A stretch of 43,551 nucleotides of DNA from an uncultured Granulosicoccaceae bacterium. Lineage in GTDB: Bacteria; Pseudomonadota; Gammaproteobacteria; Granulosicoccales; Granulosicoccaceae. The DNA is taken from contig CALGND010000032.1 in assembly GCA_937958675.1 (NCBI GenBank), positions 1 through 43,551 of the forward strand. The letters run 5' to 3'. The notes beneath the pieces were generated by a model that worked only from the letters and a program-made list of their open reading frames with translations, did no database searches and was not told where the DNA came from. The position numbers and the translations under genes were made by a program. This document shows, one piece after another, positions 7,521 to 16,554 of the stretch; position 1 is the stretch's first letter, and every line of letters begins with the position of its first letter.

Positions 7521-8735
7521 CTAAATACACCCAGACTGTTGGTATTGTTCTATCTGATTGGGCTCAAAACCCAGCGCTTGCATAATCTCAACAGTGTGTT
7601 GCCCCAGTGATGGTGGAGCTGTGTTCGCTCGCGGCGTGCTATGTTCTGATTGCCATGCAGCCACAGGTATTGTTACCTGCTCGTTAGGCATACTTGGTGA
7701 CGGTACCGTTTGGGTAACTTTTCGAGAGGCTATCTGCGGCTCTTTTAGAGATTCGTCTAAACTGCGTACACGTGCTGCAGGCACATCGGCATCGTTTAGT
7801 ATCACTTCCCATTGTGCAGCGGATTTGCTTTTAAACACTTCAGTTAATGTTCTAGTATCGTCGTCATACGCATCATCAAGGTTTTGTTGTGACGATGCCA
7901 TCGCTTTCTGCGCTTTAGTTTGTTGACCCAGTACTAACCATAGATTAACTATTTGTTCTCGCGTATATGCACCAATCATTAAATCACCATCATTGGTTTG
8001 ATAACAGCCGTATGTCGCCTTAACACTTCTGTTGCCCGGCCTTGCCGGAGGCGTCGCACGAATAGCCGTATCGGTAACGCTGGAGCTCATAAGCATCATG
8101 GCAGCATCCAACATGGCAATATCAATATAATTACCCTCACCAGTGCGCTCTCTTTGAAATAAGCTACTAACAATGGCCAATGCAGCTTGCGCACCGGTGC
8201 CGTAGTCCAGTACGGGCGGGCCGACTCTTGTTGGCCCACCTTCCTCTGTGCCCGTTGCCGCCATTAACCCGGAGAATGCTTGAATCACATTATCGTAGGC
8301 TGCGTGATCCGCTTTTGGCCCCGTTTGCCCAAACCCTGTCATTGAGCAATACACTAACCGTGGATTTATCTTCTTCACTCGCTCGTAGTCAATGTTGAGA
8401 CGCTTAGCTGCATTACGACGATAGTTAACCACTAACACATCAGCATTGAGCAGTAGTTTATCGAGAATTTGAATTGATTCCGAGTGCTTCAAATCAAGCG
8501 TCATAGCGCGTTTGTTTGCAGCTTGTGTTTGAAAGTGCAAGCCCATTGCTTGCTTGGCTAAATCATAGTCTGGCCCGTTAATACGCATCATATCGGGGCG
8601 CTGCGCTGATTCAATCTTGATGACGTCGGCGCCCATGACCGCTAATTGATACGTGCAAAATGGGCCAGCCAGTACGTGAGTGAAATCCAATACACGAATA
8701 TTGTCTAAGGTACGGCCGCCTTCATTCATGTGCAT
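7521..8735 (-). CDS. CaiB/BaiF (class III) CoA-transferase
   Basis: The 404-residue protein shows the family N-terminus (RVLDFTHVLAGPFCTYQLA), the MGADVIKIE strand and the catalytic-Asp segment VGPPVLDYGTGAQAA (Asp 177). Class III CoA-transferases move CoA between carboxylic acids through an aspartyl-CoA thioester. Substrates such as formate/oxalate, carnitine and mesaconate cannot be separated by sequence alone. Length is typical. The ATG at 8735 lies 7 bases after the stop of the Bug-type binding-protein gene, so the two form one operon: uptake of a carboxylate followed by its CoA activation is the simplest reading. A GGA precedes the start at close spacing. Confidence 0.88.
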   Translation of the reverse strand: MHMNEGGRTLDNIRVLDFTHVLAGPFCTYQLAVMGADVIKIESAQRPDMMRINGPDYDLAKQAMGLHFQTQAANKRAMTLDLKHSESIQILDKLLLNADVLVVNYRRNAAKRLNIDYERVKKINPRLVYCSMTGFGQTGPKADHAAYDNVIQAFSGLMAATGTEEGGPTRVGPPVLDYGTGAQAALAIVSSLFQRERTGEGNYIDIAMLDAAMMLMSSSVTDTAIRATPPARPGNRSVKATYGCYQTNDGDLMIGAYTREQIVNLWLVLGQQTKAQKAMASSQQNLDDAYDDDTRTLTEVFKSKSAAQWEVILNDADVPAARVRSLDESLKEPQIASRKVTQTVPSPSMPNEQVTIPVAAWQSEHSTPRANTAPPSLGQHTVEIMQALGFEPNQIEQYQQSGCI

Positions 8736-8742
8736 CGTTCCG

Positions 8743-9699
8743 TTAGTCAGTTATTTTATTAATCTCAACCAGGGTGCCTCGATCAACTACAATGCGTTGC
8801 GCTGCTTTCTCGGCGTCTTGCCAATATACCAAGGCGCCGGTGTCTTGCGTCAGCTCCTGTGCCCGTTCTGACAATACTGTGGCTTTTGCTACATCGATGA
8901 TTTTGTCGCGTACCGCGTTGGGGGTATCCTTGTGTACAAACAAGCCACTCCAGAATTCCAGCACCAGTGTTGAATCTATCTCGCCCAGTGCTGGGATGTC
9001 GGGCAATTGCGGATTTCGTCCTTCGGTAATCGATGCCATAATCGTAACATCATTCAAGCACGGCATAATACGCTGCAGGGTAGTGCTAACAATATCTGCT
9101 TCGCCTGATGCTAAGGTGTCGCAATCGGGATTCGCTATTTCGACCATGCCACCCCATTCGAAACCAGCATTTTTAGCAAATGCTATCGTCACTCTGGTCG
9201 GCGGTAACCGAACATCGGCATGGCCTAAAACCACCTGGTTGTCTGTGGCGTAGTGAGTCAGTGCTGTCATGTTGGAATACGGCGCTGCCTTTTTGGTAAC
9301 CAACACATACGGAAAGGTTGAAAAAAGGCCCAGCGGTTCAAACGTGTCTGGCACCTGCCCCAATACGCCAATATCGTTACCTTCAATAGGTAGCCCGTTA
9401 ACGAAGAACCCCACGGTATACCCATCCGCTGGGCTTTCCGCTACTTCCAAAGCGCTTGGCCCAGCACCTAACTCGTTCACGATTACAGCTGGGGTGTCGT
9501 AAGCATTGGCAAAATCCTCAGCAATCATCTGAACGAGGCTTTGCTCCAACTTAGTTGGAGCCCACTGCACAACGAATCTAACTGATTTTTCTGGGTATTC
9601 CGCCGCAGCTATTCTAGGGAATACCAACACCGCTACAACGGCGATCGTCAGCACAACTTCGGCTGTCGAAATGGATTTTTTTTTATCAACTAGCATCAT
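8743..9699 (-). CDS. Bug/TctC-family solute-binding protein
   Basis: The 318-residue protein has an N-terminal hydrophobic signal (about 12-34, ending RIAAAEYPEK) and then the Bug-family pattern, with VRFVVQW, VIVNELGAG and SPADGYTVGFF in the expected order. Such periplasmic receptors bind carboxylates for tripartite tricarboxylate (TctABC) transporters. Genes for the TctA/TctB membrane partners are not in the window; orphan Bug genes are common and may share a membrane unit or act as sensors. The conserved metal-free carboxylate pocket cannot be read in detail. Two adjacent Met codons open the gene. It is coupled to the CoA-transferase 7 bases downstream. Confidence 0.85.
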   Translation of the reverse strand: MMLVDKKKSISTAEVVLTIAVVAVLVFPRIAAAEYPEKSVRFVVQWAPTKLEQSLVQMIAEDFANAYDTPAVIVNELGAGPSALEVAESPADGYTVGFFVNGLPIEGNDIGVLGQVPDTFEPLGLFSTFPYVLVTKKAAPYSNMTALTHYATDNQVVLGHADVRLPPTRVTIAFAKNAGFEWGGMVEIANPDCDTLASGEADIVSTTLQRIMPCLNDVTIMASITEGRNPQLPDIPALGEIDSTLVLEFWSGLFVHKDTPNAVRDKIIDVAKATVLSERAQELTQDTGALVYWQDAEKAAQRIVVDRGTLVEINKITD

Positions 9700-9836
9700 G
9701 CGAAATGATTATTAAACACCAACGAATACTGTAGTTATAGCTCTAACACGCTCTGATTGCTACAGCCGCGACACTATTCCACGCCGATCCTGATAACCTA
9801 CTGCCTTGCACTGATAGCTGATCCTGGATTAGTAAA

Positions 9837-10934
9837 ATGACTATACCTACAACAATGCGCGCGTTTGTCTTAACCGGGCATGGCGATATGGATAAATTAG
9901 TACTACACACAGACTGGCCAGTACCCTCGCCCTCAAGCAAGCAAGTACTCATCAAAGTTGCAGCATGTGGGTTAAACAATACCGATGTCAATACCCGCTC
10001 GGGTTGGTATTCAAAAGCGGTTACCGAAGCCACTACCGGTGGCGCTTACGACGCAGTTAACAACGAAGACCCAACTTGGGGCGGCGCGCCAGTGACCTTC
10101 CCTCGCATTCAAGGTGCGGATGCCTGCGGCACCGTGGTCGCAGTGGGCGAATCGGTGGATAAGAACTTGATAGGCAAACGCGTCATTACAGATGGATGGA
10201 TACGTGATTGGAGTGATCCGATGAACATGGACTCAACAGGCTACTTTGGTTCTGAGTGTGATGGTGGTTACGCTGATTACACCGTCACCGATTATCGTAA
10301 TATCGGCGTTGTAAACAGTAATATGACTGATGCAGAACTAGCAACCTTCTCGTGCTCGTATTCCACAGCTGAAGGTATGCTCGCTCGAGCCAACGTGACC
10401 GATGCGGACACCGTGTTGGTCATGGGCGCCTCGGGCGGTGTGGGCTCTGCTTTAGTTCAGTTAGCGAAACGCCGAGGCGCAACGGTTGTGGCCATGGCAT
10501 CAGAAAGCAAACATGAAGCACTGGCAAAGTTAGGCGCAGACGCTCTGTTACCTCGTAACCCAGAAAATCTAAAAGCTGCTTTAAAAAAAGTGGTCGGCAA
10601 AAACCAAGTATCAGTTGTAGCTGATGTAGTTGGCGGCCCGTACTTTGGCGAGTCTTTAGATGCACTACAACGTGGTGGCAGATATACATGCTCTGGTGCT
10701 ATCGCAGGCCCAATCGTCGAACTAGATTTAAGGACTTTCTATCTGCGCGACTTAACCTTAACGGGCTCAACGGTTATACCGCCAAAGATCTTCAACGACT
10801 TAGTGGGCTATATCGAACGCGATGAAATAAAACCCATCTTAGCAGCGCAGTTTCCACTAGAAGAACTAAAAACTGCTCAGCAAATGTTTATCGATAAAAA
10901 ACACACCGGCAATATTGTCGTCACTATGGACTGA
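9837..10934 (+). CDS. Medium-chain (MDR) NAD(P)H-dependent oxidoreductase
   Basis: The 365-residue product is a medium-chain dehydrogenase/reductase. It has a GroES-like N-terminal domain (VAACGLNNTDVNTRSG near 41) and a Rossmann domain with VMGASGGVGSALVQLA near 195, ending in the typical GNIVVTMD. The catalytic zinc ligands of classical alcohol dehydrogenases are not evident, so it sits nearer to quinone oxidoreductase/enoyl reductase-type members, although some database models call such proteins zinc-binding dehydrogenases. It is divergent from the Bug-CoA-transferase pair and convergent with the alpha/beta hydrolase. The ATG at 9837 is used; another Met lies five codons in. The substrate is unknown. 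Confidence 0.85.
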   Translation: MTIPTTMRAFVLTGHGDMDKLVLHTDWPVPSPSSKQVLIKVAACGLNNTDVNTRSGWYSKAVTEATTGGAYDAVNNEDPTWGGAPVTFPRIQGADACGTVVAVGESVDKNLIGKRVITDGWIRDWSDPMNMDSTGYFGSECDGGYADYTVTDYRNIGVVNSNMTDAELATFSCSYSTAEGMLARANVTDADTVLVMGASGGVGSALVQLAKRRGATVVAMASESKHEALAKLGADALLPRNPENLKAALKKVVGKNQVSVVADVVGGPYFGESLDALQRGGRYTCSGAIAGPIVELDLRTFYLRDLTLTGSTVIPPKIFNDLVGYIERDEIKPILAAQFPLEELKTAQQMFIDKKHTGNIVVTMD

Positions 10935-10983
10935 CAACATCCCGATGAGCATAGCACCAGATTACAATGACGACCCAAAAAAC

Positions 10984-11898
10984 TTAGCCCATCTTCTTAG
11001 CATCAACAATAGCCTGAGCCCAAAGCTCAGGCATTTCCTGCGGCAAATTATGCCCTGCATCTTGAAACACGCGATGCTCGTGTGGGCCAGTAAATTTAGC
11101 AGCATGGCTTTTGGTCCCGGTGTCTACACCGTCCACATCACCATCTATCGTTATACTGGCAACCGATATGTTGGGTTGCTTTTGTAACTGCGCCTCAATG
11201 TGTAATACCGACGGATCACCTTCTACCAAGCCATAGCGATGTCGATAGGAATGAATAACGACATCCACAAAATCCGGGTTGTCGAATGCCATAGCCGTGC
11301 GATTAAATGTTTCATCGTCAAATTGCCACGTAGGTGACCACATTTGCCACAACAACCTTGCTATATCTCGGCGATCTTTGACTAAGCCTGCACGTCCGCG
11401 TTCGCTATGAAAGAGATATTGATACCAATAGCTCGCCTCCTCTGCAGCTGCGGCGGGTTCCATCGCACGGGCAATGTTTTGGATATTATAAGAATTACCT
11501 GACACTAATGCGGTAACTCGTTCTGGCCATAGGGCTGCAACAATACACGCTGCTCGACCGCCCCAGTCATATCCTGCTAACACGGCGTGTTCAAGCTCTA
11601 GTGCATCCATTAGTTCGAGTAAATCATTTGCAAGCACTGCCTGCTCACCTGAACGTAGTGTCTCGGTTGATAAAAAACGTGTAGCACCATAGCCACGAAG
11701 GTACGGCACTATCACTCGAGCACCTTGCGGTAGCAACAGGTCAATACAATCATCGTAGCAATGTATATCGTAAGGAAACCCATGGTTCAAAATGCACGGC
11801 CAACCGTTTATTGGCCCATGATCGAAATAAGCTATCTCGAGTTGCGATGTTTTGACGGCTTTCATACTGTCCACTATACAGGTGGCGCGCACTTTCAT
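10984..11898 (-). CDS. Alpha/beta hydrolase (epoxide hydrolase/haloalkane dehalogenase-like)
   Basis: The 304-residue reading shows an alpha/beta hydrolase of the epoxide hydrolase type: HGFPYDI oxyanion segment (39-45), LRGYGATR (68-74), nucleophile elbow AGYDWGG with Asp 111 in place of Ser, and a late His in DAGHNLPQEMPE. An Asp nucleophile is what epoxide hydrolases and haloalkane or fluoroacetate dehalogenases use. The start is uncertain: the Met at residue 12 (11865) may be the true one, since the first 11 residues precede the fold. The gene begins 12 bases after the hydroxyacid dehydrogenase and may be the last gene of the frc operon, but a role in sugar metabolism is not obvious. Confidence 0.82.
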   Translation of the reverse strand: MKVRATCIVDSMKAVKTSQLEIAYFDHGPINGWPCILNHGFPYDIHCYDDCIDLLLPQGARVIVPYLRGYGATRFLSTETLRSGEQAVLANDLLELMDALELEHAVLAGYDWGGRAACIVAALWPERVTALVSGNSYNIQNIARAMEPAAAAEEASYWYQYLFHSERGRAGLVKDRRDIARLLWQMWSPTWQFDDETFNRTAMAFDNPDFVDVVIHSYRHRYGLVEGDPSVLHIEAQLQKQPNISVASITIDGDVDGVDTGTKSHAAKFTGPHEHRVFQDAGHNLPQEMPELWAQAIVDAKKMG

Positions 11899-11910
11899 GA
11901 GTATGAGTAT

Positions 11911-12930
11911 TTAGCTTTTATCAACGGGCTTGCTACGAACCTTGCCAACCAACTCATGCTCCGCCCGCTTGCAGTTTTGTGGTGGTAAGCCTTTGGCCAT
12001 TAAACGTAGGTCTGCTAGGGTGCGATCACCTATCTCAAACAATGCAGATTCGAGTGCGCCTGCACGATGAGCTGACAGTATTAGATTAGGAGTGGTTCTA
12101 GCGCGATGATCTTGAGCTAATGGTTCTGTTGGAAACACATCCGTTGCAGCACGAATACGCCCTGAGTGACATGCATCGAGCATGGCATCAAAATCGACTA
12201 CCTCCGCTCGGCTCATTAACACAAACAGTGCTCCAGGCTTCATCTTGGCAAAGTGCGTAGCACCTAACATACCGGCATTATCTTCAGTCACACTGGCTAC
12301 AACCATGACCACATCGCTGGTTTGTAGCACTTCATCTAACGAGGCAACTTGTAGGCCTTCACGATGTAGTAATTCACTTGATAACCAGGGGTCGAATACG
12401 CTAACCGAAGGGTTCAAACCATCAAAGGCTTTCAAAATCGCTCTACCCAAATCACCAAAACCAATAAATCCTAGATTGCAACGATTGATGGTCATGGCAT
12501 TTTGATTCGCTTCAAGCCCATAGCCTTCGCACCCCTCAACAAAATCACAATGCGCTTTGGGTATATCTCTGGCAAGCGCAAGCGTTAACCCTAACGCCAG
12601 TTCAGCGACTGGCTGGGCAAACACAGGGCTTACAGTCAGCACATGGATCTGATTGCGAAAACAATATTGGTAATCCATATTTTGGAGAAAATTACTTTCT
12701 ACATTGACCAGCGCTTTCAATTGCTTGGCGCTTGTAAGTAATTCCGTAGGCAACGAAGGCTGGCCAACAATATAATCAGCTGTTGGCAAATGTGCGGTGT
12801 AAAAATTACTACTATCTTCATTGCCCCGTTCCACGACATTAAACTCATCGCAGAAATTTTTGTAGACATGGGGCTGGAATATGTCTTGGGTTGTTCTCGG
12901 CGAAGGGTCGTATAGTACAATGGGCTTCAT
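11911..12930 (-). CDS. D-2-hydroxyacid dehydrogenase family protein
   Basis: The 339-residue protein is an NAD(P)-dependent D-isomer 2-hydroxyacid dehydrogenase. It has a GFGDLG dinucleotide loop (157-162) after LGFIG, an Asp ending the next strand (VFDPW), the catalytic Arg in LMSRAEVVD, the Glu in DVFPTEPL and the His in LSAHRAGA. Family members reduce glyoxylate, hydroxypyruvate or phosphoglycerate-type acids. Its ATG overlaps the FrcK-like kinase stop by 4 bases (ATGA), so it is translationally coupled to the sugar transporter operon. That suggests the operon feeds a sugar or sugar acid that passes through a 2-keto or 2-hydroxy acid. The exact substrate is not predictable. Confidence 0.88.
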   Translation of the reverse strand: MKPIVLYDPSPRTTQDIFQPHVYKNFCDEFNVVERGNEDSSNFYTAHLPTADYIVGQPSLPTELLTSAKQLKALVNVESNFLQNMDYQYCFRNQIHVLTVSPVFAQPVAELALGLTLALARDIPKAHCDFVEGCEGYGLEANQNAMTINRCNLGFIGFGDLGRAILKAFDGLNPSVSVFDPWLSSELLHREGLQVASLDEVLQTSDVVMVVASVTEDNAGMLGATHFAKMKPGALFVLMSRAEVVDFDAMLDACHSGRIRAATDVFPTEPLAQDHRARTTPNLILSAHRAGALESALFEIGDRTLADLRLMAKGLPPQNCKRAEHELVGKVRSKPVDKS

Positions 12931-13568
12931 GATGTAAGATCAAACGTGCCATCTATCAATATATTAGTTGATGAATTAACCGAGTTCTTCAATACATATT
13001 TAGCATTGGGGATGTCATTACGCTGGGCTCTGTCGATGGCATCTGAAAAATCCAAACCATGCTCCAACCAACGATTTAACAATCGCTCTTCAAGCACACT
13101 TAAGCCAGGGTTTACAAATATCGTAGTATCCCAATATTGCTTGAGTTCTTTCCACGGATCGTTTTTGAGTAACAAGTAGTTACCTTCAACGACAACAATT
13201 TTACATTCTTCCTTTATTAATGCAGATCCCGCTATCGCTAGATCTTGGCTCCTATCGAAGACTGGAATATAAACTTCTCCAGAGTTGTCACGCAACCGAG
13301 AAATTAAATGTAAGAACCCTAAGGCATCAAATGTTTCAGGCGCGCCTTTACGCTCAAACAAACCCTTGGCTTTTAAAATTGGGTTATCCAGATGATATCC
13401 ATCCATCGGCACGGCAGAACAACTCTCACCACGGTCCGTGATCTCTTTACATAAGCGAGCTGCTAAGGTGGTTTTACCCGACGCTGGCGGGCCGGCAACA
13501 GCCACTATGTGTCGAGTTGCGTTACCCGCTTGCTCGATTATCGTTGTCGCTAGAGATGTTAGATTCAC
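12927..13568 (-). CDS. frcK: FrcK-like nucleoside/sugar kinase (P-loop, PRK/uridine kinase fold)
   Basis: The 213-residue protein has a Walker A loop GPPASGKTTL near residues 26-35 and the segment MDGYHLDNPILKAKGLFERK (about 55-74) that marks the FrcK/uridine-kinase-like group. It also has a Walker B-like IVVVEGNYLLL. In Sinorhizobium meliloti, frcK follows the fructose transporter genes frcBCA; its product is annotated as a kinase although its in vivo substrate is unclear. The same order is seen here. The start is a GTG overlapping the frcA stop by 4 bases, and the stop overlaps the dehydrogenase ATG by 4 bases. Phosphorylation of the imported sugar or a nucleoside-like metabolite is an inference. 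Confidence 0.82.
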   Translation of the reverse strand: MNLTSLATTIIEQAGNATRHIVAVAGPPASGKTTLAARLCKEITDRGESCSAVPMDGYHLDNPILKAKGLFERKGAPETFDALGFLHLISRLRDNSGEVYIPVFDRSQDLAIAGSALIKEECKIVVVEGNYLLLKNDPWKELKQYWDTTIFVNPGLSVLEERLLNRWLEHGLDFSDAIDRAQRNDIPNAKYVLKNSVNSSTNILIDGTFDLTS

Positions 13569-14350
13569 GCGGCTATTGTATCGTTGGGAGGCTCGGCTGC
13601 TCCTGTCATATAGGCTACAGCGTCAGACATACTGCACTGCTCTGGCGTAACAGTACACAAACGACGACCCAAACGATGGATATGTATTCGATCGGCCACT
13701 TCAAATACATGTGGCATATTGTGCGATATGAGTATTATGGGTATGCCACGTTCGCGCACATCCTGAATGAGCTCTAACACACGGCGTGATTCCTTTACCC
13801 CTAAGGCTGCGGTAGGCTCATCCATAATAATAACTTTAGAACCAAACGCCGAAGCTCGCGCCACCGCGACGCCCTGACGCTGCCCTCCAGATAGTGTTTC
13901 AACAGATTGACCAATGTTTTGTACAGTTAATAAACCTAGTTCAGTTAACTTATCACGCGCCTGTTTTTCCATTTCTCGCCTATCAAGCTGACGAAATAGT
14001 CCTCCCATCACGAAACCAGGTTTTCGAATTTCACGCCCTAAAAACATATTGTCTGCGATCGACAAAGCCGGAGATAGCGCTAGATTTTGATAAACGGTTT
14101 CTATTCCTGCATCACGCGCTTGCATCGGTGATTTGAAATTCACCTGCTGGCCATCTAATAGTATTTCGCCGCTGTCGGGACTGATCGCACCAGAAAGCGC
14201 TTTGATTAGAGTTGACTTACCCGCACCGTTATCACCTATTATGCCAAGCACTTCTCCCGGGTATAGCTCAAGATCTGCTCGATCAAGCGCCACAACCCGC
14301 CCATAACGTTTAACTAAACTACGGGCTTCTAAAATCGGCGTTTTGCTCAT
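13565..14350 (-). CDS. frcA: Sugar ABC transporter ATP-binding protein, FrcA-type
   Basis: The 261-residue product is a single-domain ABC ATPase, unlike the double-domain RbsA type. It has Walker A GDNGAGKS (38-45), Q-loop TVYQNLAL, the signature LSGGQRQGVAVAR near 154, Walker B VIIMDEPTAALG and the H-loop ISHNMPH. FrcA proteins of this length energise the CUT2-family fructose/mannose/ribose importer of rhizobia. Gene order, single-domain form and the strong FrcB match all support the call. ATGA overlap with frcC and GTGA overlap with frcK show tight coupling. It acts at the cytoplasmic face with FrcC. Confidence 0.92.
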   Translation of the reverse strand: MSKTPILEARSLVKRYGRVVALDRADLELYPGEVLGIIGDNGAGKSTLIKALSGAISPDSGEILLDGQQVNFKSPMQARDAGIETVYQNLALSPALSIADNMFLGREIRKPGFVMGGLFRQLDRREMEKQARDKLTELGLLTVQNIGQSVETLSGGQRQGVAVARASAFGSKVIIMDEPTAALGVKESRRVLELIQDVRERGIPIILISHNMPHVFEVADRIHIHRLGRRLCTVTPEQCSMSDAVAYMTGAAEPPNDTIAA

Positions 14351-15405
14351 GTCGCCACCTTCCTAATCCATTGATCTATCGCCACAGCGGAGATAATAAG
14401 CACGCCAATTAATAGGTACGTCCATTGAGGGTCGGTACCCACCAGCCTTAACCCTAGAGAAAACACACCCACTATCAAGGCACCAAACAACATCCCCATA
14501 ATTGAGCCACGACCGCCAAACAAAGATATACCGCCGATAACAACAGCCGTAATGGATTCAATATTGGCAAATTGGCCTGCTGTTGGAGAAACGGAACCGA
14601 TACGTCCAATCAAAGCCCAACCCGCTAGGGAACAAATTAATCCGGCTAACACATAGACCGATAGCAACACATGTTTTGTACGAACACCAGCAAGCTCAGC
14701 AGCTTCTGGGTCGTCGCCAACCGCATAAACATGACGACCCCATGCTGTTTGATTTAGTACGTAAGCCAGAACAAGAATTAAAATGACCATAGCAATAACG
14801 CCATAAGTAAAGACCGCCCCACCCATCTTTATGTTGCCACCAAAAAACTTAAGGATTGGAGCTGTCGCTTCAATATCCGAACTACGTATCGTTTCGTTTG
14901 CCGAGTAAAGGAAATTAGACGCAAGCACAATCTGCCACATGCCCAATGTGACAATAAACGGTGGCAAGCGCATAAAAGCAACCAACCAGCCATTGATAAA
15001 CCCACAGATGCCACCCACTGCAAAACCACACATAATCGCTAGCTCAGCAGGCAAACCATAGCGAAACGTAAACTGCCCCATCACTACCGAGGACAACACC
15101 ATAATCGCCCCGACCGAGAGATCAATACCTGCGGTTAAGATGACTAACGACTGCGCTGCGCCAACGATGCCAACAATGGCGACCTGTTGCAGTATCAAGG
15201 TGAGCGTAAAGGGCTTGAAAAACTTCTCACCTAACAATAAACCAAATATCAGTACTGAGGCGATTAATACAATCAATGGAACCAATGAAGGATTGGAATG
15301 CAGTAGGGACTGAAGTTTAGATAAAGGGCTCTTCTTACCGCTATCAAAATCGGCCACATCGGATGCACTATGGCTTAGGCTTTGTTCAAAATCGTCAGTG
15401 CTCAA
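14347..15405 (-). CDS. frcC: Sugar ABC transporter permease, FrcC-type
   Basis: The 352-residue protein is a CUT2/RbsC-like permease with a polar N-terminus of about 40 residues and then roughly ten hydrophobic segments. The family pattern AGIDLSVGAIMVLSSVV (near 110) and GGISLFGGRGSIMGMLFGAL (near 292) is clear. The start appears to be TTG (15403-15405): a strong AGGAGA lies 10 bases upstream and no better start is seen. The gene follows frcB after 123 bases that hold a perfect 11-bp hairpin, and it overlaps frcA by 4 bases. It forms the membrane channel for the FrcB-delivered sugar. Confidence 0.92.
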   Translation of the reverse strand: MSTDDFEQSLSHSASDVADFDSGKKSPLSKLQSLLHSNPSLVPLIVLIASVLIFGLLLGEKFFKPFTLTLILQQVAIVGIVGAAQSLVILTAGIDLSVGAIMVLSSVVMGQFTFRYGLPAELAIMCGFAVGGICGFINGWLVAFMRLPPFIVTLGMWQIVLASNFLYSANETIRSSDIEATAPILKFFGGNIKMGGAVFTYGVIAMVILILVLAYVLNQTAWGRHVYAVGDDPEAAELAGVRTKHVLLSVYVLAGLICSLAGWALIGRIGSVSPTAGQFANIESITAVVIGGISLFGGRGSIMGMLFGALIVGVFSLGLRLVGTDPQWTYLLIGVLIISAVAIDQWIRKVAT

Positions 15406-15430
15406 GGCAAATTGTCTCCTGTAAAACGAA

Positions 15431-15456
15431 CTACGTCTGCAATAGTGCAGACGTAG
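15431..15456 (-). promoter_or_regulatory. Perfect 11-bp hairpin between frcB and frcC
   Basis: CTACGTCTGCA (15431-15441) and TGCAGACGTAG (15446-15456) are exact reverse complements around a 4-base loop. On the minus strand the hairpin lies 72 bases after the frcB stop and 25 bases before the frcC start codon's ribosome binding region. The following bases are only moderately U-rich (TTCGTTTTAC). This is the usual place for an mRNA-stabilising or partly terminating hairpin that lets the binding protein be made in excess of the permease. Confidence 0.7.
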
Positions 15457-15528
15457 CCATATCGAACTTTGCTAACTCAAGTAAATTGAAAATATTAATA
15501 ACTTGAGTCGGCAACTAGCAGCAGCTGC

Positions 15529-16554
15529 CTATCCCCAGCACTTATCCGTGCCTTCCGCTGTGTCAATAGAATCAACACCAGGAGCCGGCTTATCAGTAAC
15601 TAAGTTAACACCTGTATCAAAAAAGTCTAGCCCAGGGGTATTTTCTGGCTTTGTACCATCTGCAGCCCATGCAGCGATCGCTTCGATTCCTAATGATGCC
15701 ATTAGCAATGGATACTGTTGAGAAGTCGCGCCAATTACGCCTGATTTTACATCAGCTACACCTGGGCAACCGCCGTCGACAGAAACAATTAGTACATCGC
15801 CTTCGCGACCCACAGCCTTCAGCGCTTCGTATGCACCCACTGCAGCTGGCTCGTTGATGGTATAGACAACATTGATCATTGGATCAATCGCCATCAAGTT
15901 TTCCATCGCCTTACGGCCACCTTCTTCGTTACCAGCAGTCACATCATTACCCACGATACGTGGGTCATCCTCGTCACCCCATTTAGCTGGGTCTTTTAAA
16001 TCAATACCAAAACCTTGCAAAAAGCCTTGATCGCGAAGCACACCAACAGAGGGTTGGCTTACCGCTAAATCAAGCATACCGATTTTGGCATTAGCTGCGT
16101 CATCGCCAAGCTGAGCAGCAGCCCATGCACCTATCAACTCACCCGCTTTGAAGTTATCGGTCGCAAATGTTGCATCAGCAGAATCAATTGGCTCAAGTGG
16201 TGTATCAAGAGCGATAACCAATAAACCCGCATCGCGAGCCTGCGTTACTGCCGGAACAATACCTTTGGTATCAGAAGCTGTTATCAAGATGCCTTTAGCG
16301 CCATCGGCAATACAGGTTTCAATGGCAGCAACCTGACTTTCAGAATCGCCATCCACCTTACCGGCATATGACTTAAGAGAGACGCCCATTTCTGCAGCTT
16401 TTGCAGTTGCGCCTTCTTTCATTTTTACAAAAAATGGATTGGTATCAGTTTTAGTAATTAGGCAAGCAGCTACATCGGCGGCCATTGCATTACCGGCAAA
16501 TAGTGCACTTACTGCCACGGCGCTTAGCGCCATTGTTTTATACGTGATCTTCAT
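15529..16554 (-). CDS. frcB: Periplasmic sugar-binding protein, FrcB-type
   Basis: The 341-residue protein has a signal peptide ([20 protein letters not shown], cleavage near AMA-AD, residue 25). The mature sequence closely follows rhizobial Frc[21 protein letters not shown], then [51 protein letters not shown] and the terminal EKCWG. FrcB is the receptor of the high-affinity fructose/mannose/ribose importer, so a monosaccharide is the likely ligand. It is the first gene of the frc operon. A GAGG/GAGAAC stretch precedes the ATG. It is divergent from the PhyH-family gene. Confidence 0.93.
   Translation of the reverse strand: MKITYKTMALSAVAVSALFAGNAMAADVAACLITKTDTNPFFVKMKEGATAKAAEMGVSLKSYAGKVDGDSESQVAAIETCIADGAKGILITASDTKGIVPAVTQARDAGLLVIALDTPLEPIDSADATFATDNFKAGELIGAWAAAQLGDDAANAKIGMLDLAVSQPSVGVLRDQGFLQGFGIDLKDPAKWGDEDDPRIVGNDVTAGNEEGGRKAMENLMAIDPMINVVYTINEPAAVGAYEALKAVGREGDVLIVSVDGGCPGVADVKSGVIGATSQQYPLLMASLGIEAIAAWAADGTKPENTPGLDFFDTGVNLVTDKPAPGVDSIDTAEGTDKCWG

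Noticed and set aside
11012..11032. Perfect 8-bp GC-rich inverted repeat (GCCTGAGC / GCTCAGGC) near the oxidoreductase gene end
   Set aside because: It lies inside the coding end of the alpha/beta hydrolase and has no U-run on either strand, so a terminator call is not justified.
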